Below are positions 42,238-43,943 of a DNA stretch of 43,943 nt, piece after piece (the first letter of the stretch is position 1; every line of letters begins with the position of its first letter). The DNA is from Falsiroseomonas sp044348345 (GTDB lineage: Bacteria > Pseudomonadota > Alphaproteobacteria > Acetobacterales > Acetobacteraceae). Both the position numbers and the translations under genes were made by a program. Location of the stretch: positions 1-43,943 of the forward strand of contig JBIKSZ010000004.1 of the NCBI GenBank assembly GCA_044348345.1. Direction: 5' to 3'. Below the pieces are notes generated by a model. It ran no database searches and was not told the origin of the DNA. It saw nothing but the letters and a program-made list of their open reading frames with translations.

Positions 42238-43745
42238 GCGAGCCCGACGACCCGGCGCCGCCCGCCGGGCCGCCACTGCTGACGCTGGAAGCCGCCCTGC
42301 CCCCGGCCGCGGCCGAGGGGCTGTTGCGGACAGGCCCGCTGGCTGCTCGGCGTGCCGGCCGCGCGCGCAGTTCGCCCGTCGAACTGACCTGGCTCGACAC
42401 CGCCAAAGGCAGCTTCGCCACGGAGGGGCTCGCGCTCGAGCAACCGCGGCGCGGGGCACGACGCCTGCTGCGCATAAGGCCGGAGCCCGGCAGCTTCTGG
42501 CGCCCCGCCGCGCCGCCAGCCGCGCTCGACGGCACAGATGAGCCCACCCAGCCCGAGGATGCGGAGGAGGCGGCGCTGCTGCCCATCGGAAGCTTCGTCG
42601 GCCGGGCCACACGGCTGGCGCTGACGGAGGGGGTGGAGGCGCTGCTGCTGCGCGGCCAGCTGCGCGCCATGGCGGCGGAGGCGCCAGTGGCACGGCTGAC
42701 CCTGACCGGCCCGGCGCCGTCCGTGCTCACCGCAATGGGCGACTTGGCCGCGGAGCTGCCCCTGTTGCCGCCGCGCGCGGCATTGGCTGAGGAAGCCCGC
42801 GCCCTGGCCCGTGGCACGCCGCCGGTGGCGCGCCGGCTTGGCCCGCCGCGGCTCGACCCCAGCCTCGATGTGGAAGGCGCGCTGGCGCTGGCGCTCGGGC
42901 ACCTGACGGAGGTGCTGCTGTGGCACGCGCCGGCTGCGGCCGCGGGCCAGACGCCAGAGGGCGTACACCAGATGCGGGTGGCGATGCGGCGGATGCGGTC
43001 GCTGCTGCGCGTCTTCCGGCCCGCCTGCGACGGCGCCGCGCTGCGCGGCTTCGACGCCAGGCTGAAGGAGTTGGCGGCACTGCTTGGGCCAGCCCGGGAC
43101 TGGGACGTGTTCCTGGAGGGGCTCGGCGCGGAGGTCGCGGCCGCCCTCCCGGAAGAGCCGCGCATCGCCGCGCTGCAGCGCGCGGCAACCGCGCGGCAGC
43201 AGGCCGCCTATGCCGCGTTACGACCCGCCCTCCAGGGCCCGGCGCTGCGCCGCATCGCCTGGGAGGCCGTGGCACTGATCGAGACCCGCCCCTGGCGCGC
43301 GGAGACAACGGAGACAGCGGCCGAGCGGCGCACGCAGCCGCTGGAGGACTTCGCCGCCGGCGTGCTGGACAAGCGCTGGCGGCGCATCACCGAAGGCGGG
43401 GAGACGATCGCGGCCCTGCCCGATGCGGCCTTCCATGCGCTGCGCATCGAAGCGAAGCGCCTGCGCTACGCGGCCGAGCTCTTTGCCCCGCTCTGGGGTC
43501 GGAAGAAGGCGCGGCGCTTCCTGGACCGTCTGGCGGCGGTGCAGGAGGCCTTCGGCCTGGCCAATGACGCCGTGGTGGCGCGCGCGCTGATGGCGTCACT
43601 GACGGCGCGCGGCGATGCGGGGCTGACCTGGGCTGGCGGCGTGGCAGAGGGCTGGGCCCTGGCCCGCGCGCGGCGCGCGCGCGGCAAGGCGGAAGCGGCC
43701 TGGGGCGAACTCCTGTCAGCCGATCTGTTCTGGATCGAGGACTGA
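42234..43745 (+). CDS. CHAD domain protein with degenerate CYTH-like N-terminus
   Basis: A product of about 503 aa. The CHAD domain (about residues 220-495) has its two conserved helical motifs: VHQMRVAMRRMRSLLR with His245, and FHALRIEAKRLRYAAELF with His401. Both are basic and bind polyphosphate in the family. The N-terminal part (about residues 13-190) resembles a CYTH triphosphate-tunnel domain, but the starting ExExK is reduced to LTLEAAL, so catalysis is doubtful. No ATG, GTG or TTG lies near the expected start. A CTG at 42234 overlaps the sixA stop (CTGA) and has GGAGG (42222-42226) seven bases upstream, so I take it as the start codon. Confidence 0.85.
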   Translation: MSEPDDPAPPAGPPLLTLEAALPPAAAEGLLRTGPLAARRAGRARSSPVELTWLDTAKGSFATEGLALEQPRRGARRLLRIRPEPGSFWRPAAPPAALDGTDEPTQPEDAEEAALLPIGSFVGRATRLALTEGVEALLLRGQLRAMAAEAPVARLTLTGPAPSVLTAMGDLAAELPLLPPRAALAEEARALARGTPPVARRLGPPRLDPSLDVEGALALALGHLTEVLLWHAPAAAAGQTPEGVHQMRVAMRRMRSLLRVFRPACDGAALRGFDARLKELAALLGPARDWDVFLEGLGAEVAAALPEEPRIAALQRAATARQQAAYAALRPALQGPALRRIAWEAVALIETRPWRAETTETAAERRTQPLEDFAAGVLDKRWRRITEGGETIAALPDAAFHALRIEAKRLRYAAELFAPLWGRKKARRFLDRLAAVQEAFGLANDAVVARALMASLTARGDAGLTWAGGVAEGWALARARRARGKAEAAWGELLSADLFWIED

Positions 43746-43841
43746 TCGAGGCTAGGTACCCGCGCCGGGGTTGATTGCGGGGTTGCGGAGTCCTGCTGAG
43801 TCACGTTAGCTCCCGCTCCCCCCGGTTGAACTGACGGTCCC

Positions 43842-43943
43842 GTGCAAGCCCCCCGCCGCATTTTCCGTCCTGATCCGAAGCCTCGCCGCTGGCGGCTGCC
43901 CGTGGTGGCGCTGGTCGCGCTCTCCGTCATGCTCGCCTCAGGC
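43842..43943 (+). CDS. Start of an exported or membrane protein (cut by window edge)
   Basis: A GTG at 43842 opens a frame of 34 codons to the window end. It encodes a basic leader (MQAPRRIFRPDPKPRRWR) followed by a hydrophobic run (LPVVALVALSVMLASG), as in a signal peptide or a first membrane helix. No good ribosome site is visible. The remainder and the function cannot be seen. Confidence 0.5.
   Translation, partial: MQAPRRIFRPDPKPRRWRLPVVALVALSVMLASG

Noticed and set aside
39624..43745. Plus-strand open frame of 1373 codons
   Set aside because: Only the part from about 42234 is a real CHAD gene; upstream it is antisense to the photolyase, DUF6134 and SDR genes and overlaps sixA.
1..43943. 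CRISPR array, phage genes, transposases or toxin-antitoxin pairs
   Set aside because: I looked for regularly spaced repeats, integrase/transposase motifs and small paired genes and found none that I could support.

Overview
The window is a high-GC, gene-dense stretch of bacterial chromosome. Ligase-associated repair genes, an FeS photolyase, a hydantoinase A/B pair, an MmgR-like sRNA and an alphaproteobacterial-type LexA box all point to an alphaproteobacterium, most likely Acetobacteraceae (Roseomonas-like). This placement rests on gene content only; no rRNA or marker gene is present. I see no phage genes, insertion sequences or CRISPR arrays.

Layout. 1-760: the cut-off start of a small basic protein (-), a gene-poor and visibly less GC-rich stretch, and tRNA-Glu(TTC) (-). 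819-3642 (-): type III polyketide synthase, methyltransferase and flavoprotein in one tight operon, the SrsABC-type layout for alkylresorcinol/alkylquinone phenolic lipids. 3643-3846: five consecutive hairpins. 3847-9497: serine-glyoxylate aminotransferase (-), divergent from a FAD/Fe-S D-2-hydroxyacid dehydrogenase, a DUF924 protein and an HpcH-type aldolase. Then come tRNA-Val(GAC) (-), an N-formylglutamate amidohydrolase and a candidate MmgR/suhB-family sRNA (-).

11001-15076: CaiB-type CoA-transferase, a small unknown protein, an acyl-CoA dehydrogenase and a two-subunit ThDP decarboxylase. 15126-24928 (all -): SDR, HyuC, HyuA, HyuB, ABC exporter, D-aminoacylase and LysE, which together look like a catabolic and export block for hydantoins, N-carbamoyl and N-acyl amino acids. 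25052-27712: a glyoxylate-reductase-like dehydrogenase and an orphan fused iron-type ABC permease.

27709-40166 is a DNA-repair island. It holds the four-part ligase, exonuclease, Lhr-like helicase and PdeM endonuclease module. The exonuclease and ligase genes are separated by an opposite-strand glycosyltransferase. A perfect alphaproteobacterial LexA-type box (GAAC-N7-GAAC) sits between the exonuclease and helicase genes. The island also holds a CPD-type photolyase, a metallophosphatase, PPK2 (with a possible FNR/FixK box upstream), a lipoprotein and an FeS-BCP (6-4) photolyase.

40215-43943: DUF6134 protein, a second SDR, a SixA-type phosphatase and a CHAD protein that appears to start at a CTG codon overlapping the sixA stop. 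The start of another membrane or exported protein is cut by the window edge.

The strongest leads are the LexA-type box with the split repair module, the MmgR-like sRNA, the phenolic-lipid operon, two SDRs lacking the catalytic tyrosine, and the CTG-initiated CHAD gene next to a SixA phosphatase and near PPK2.
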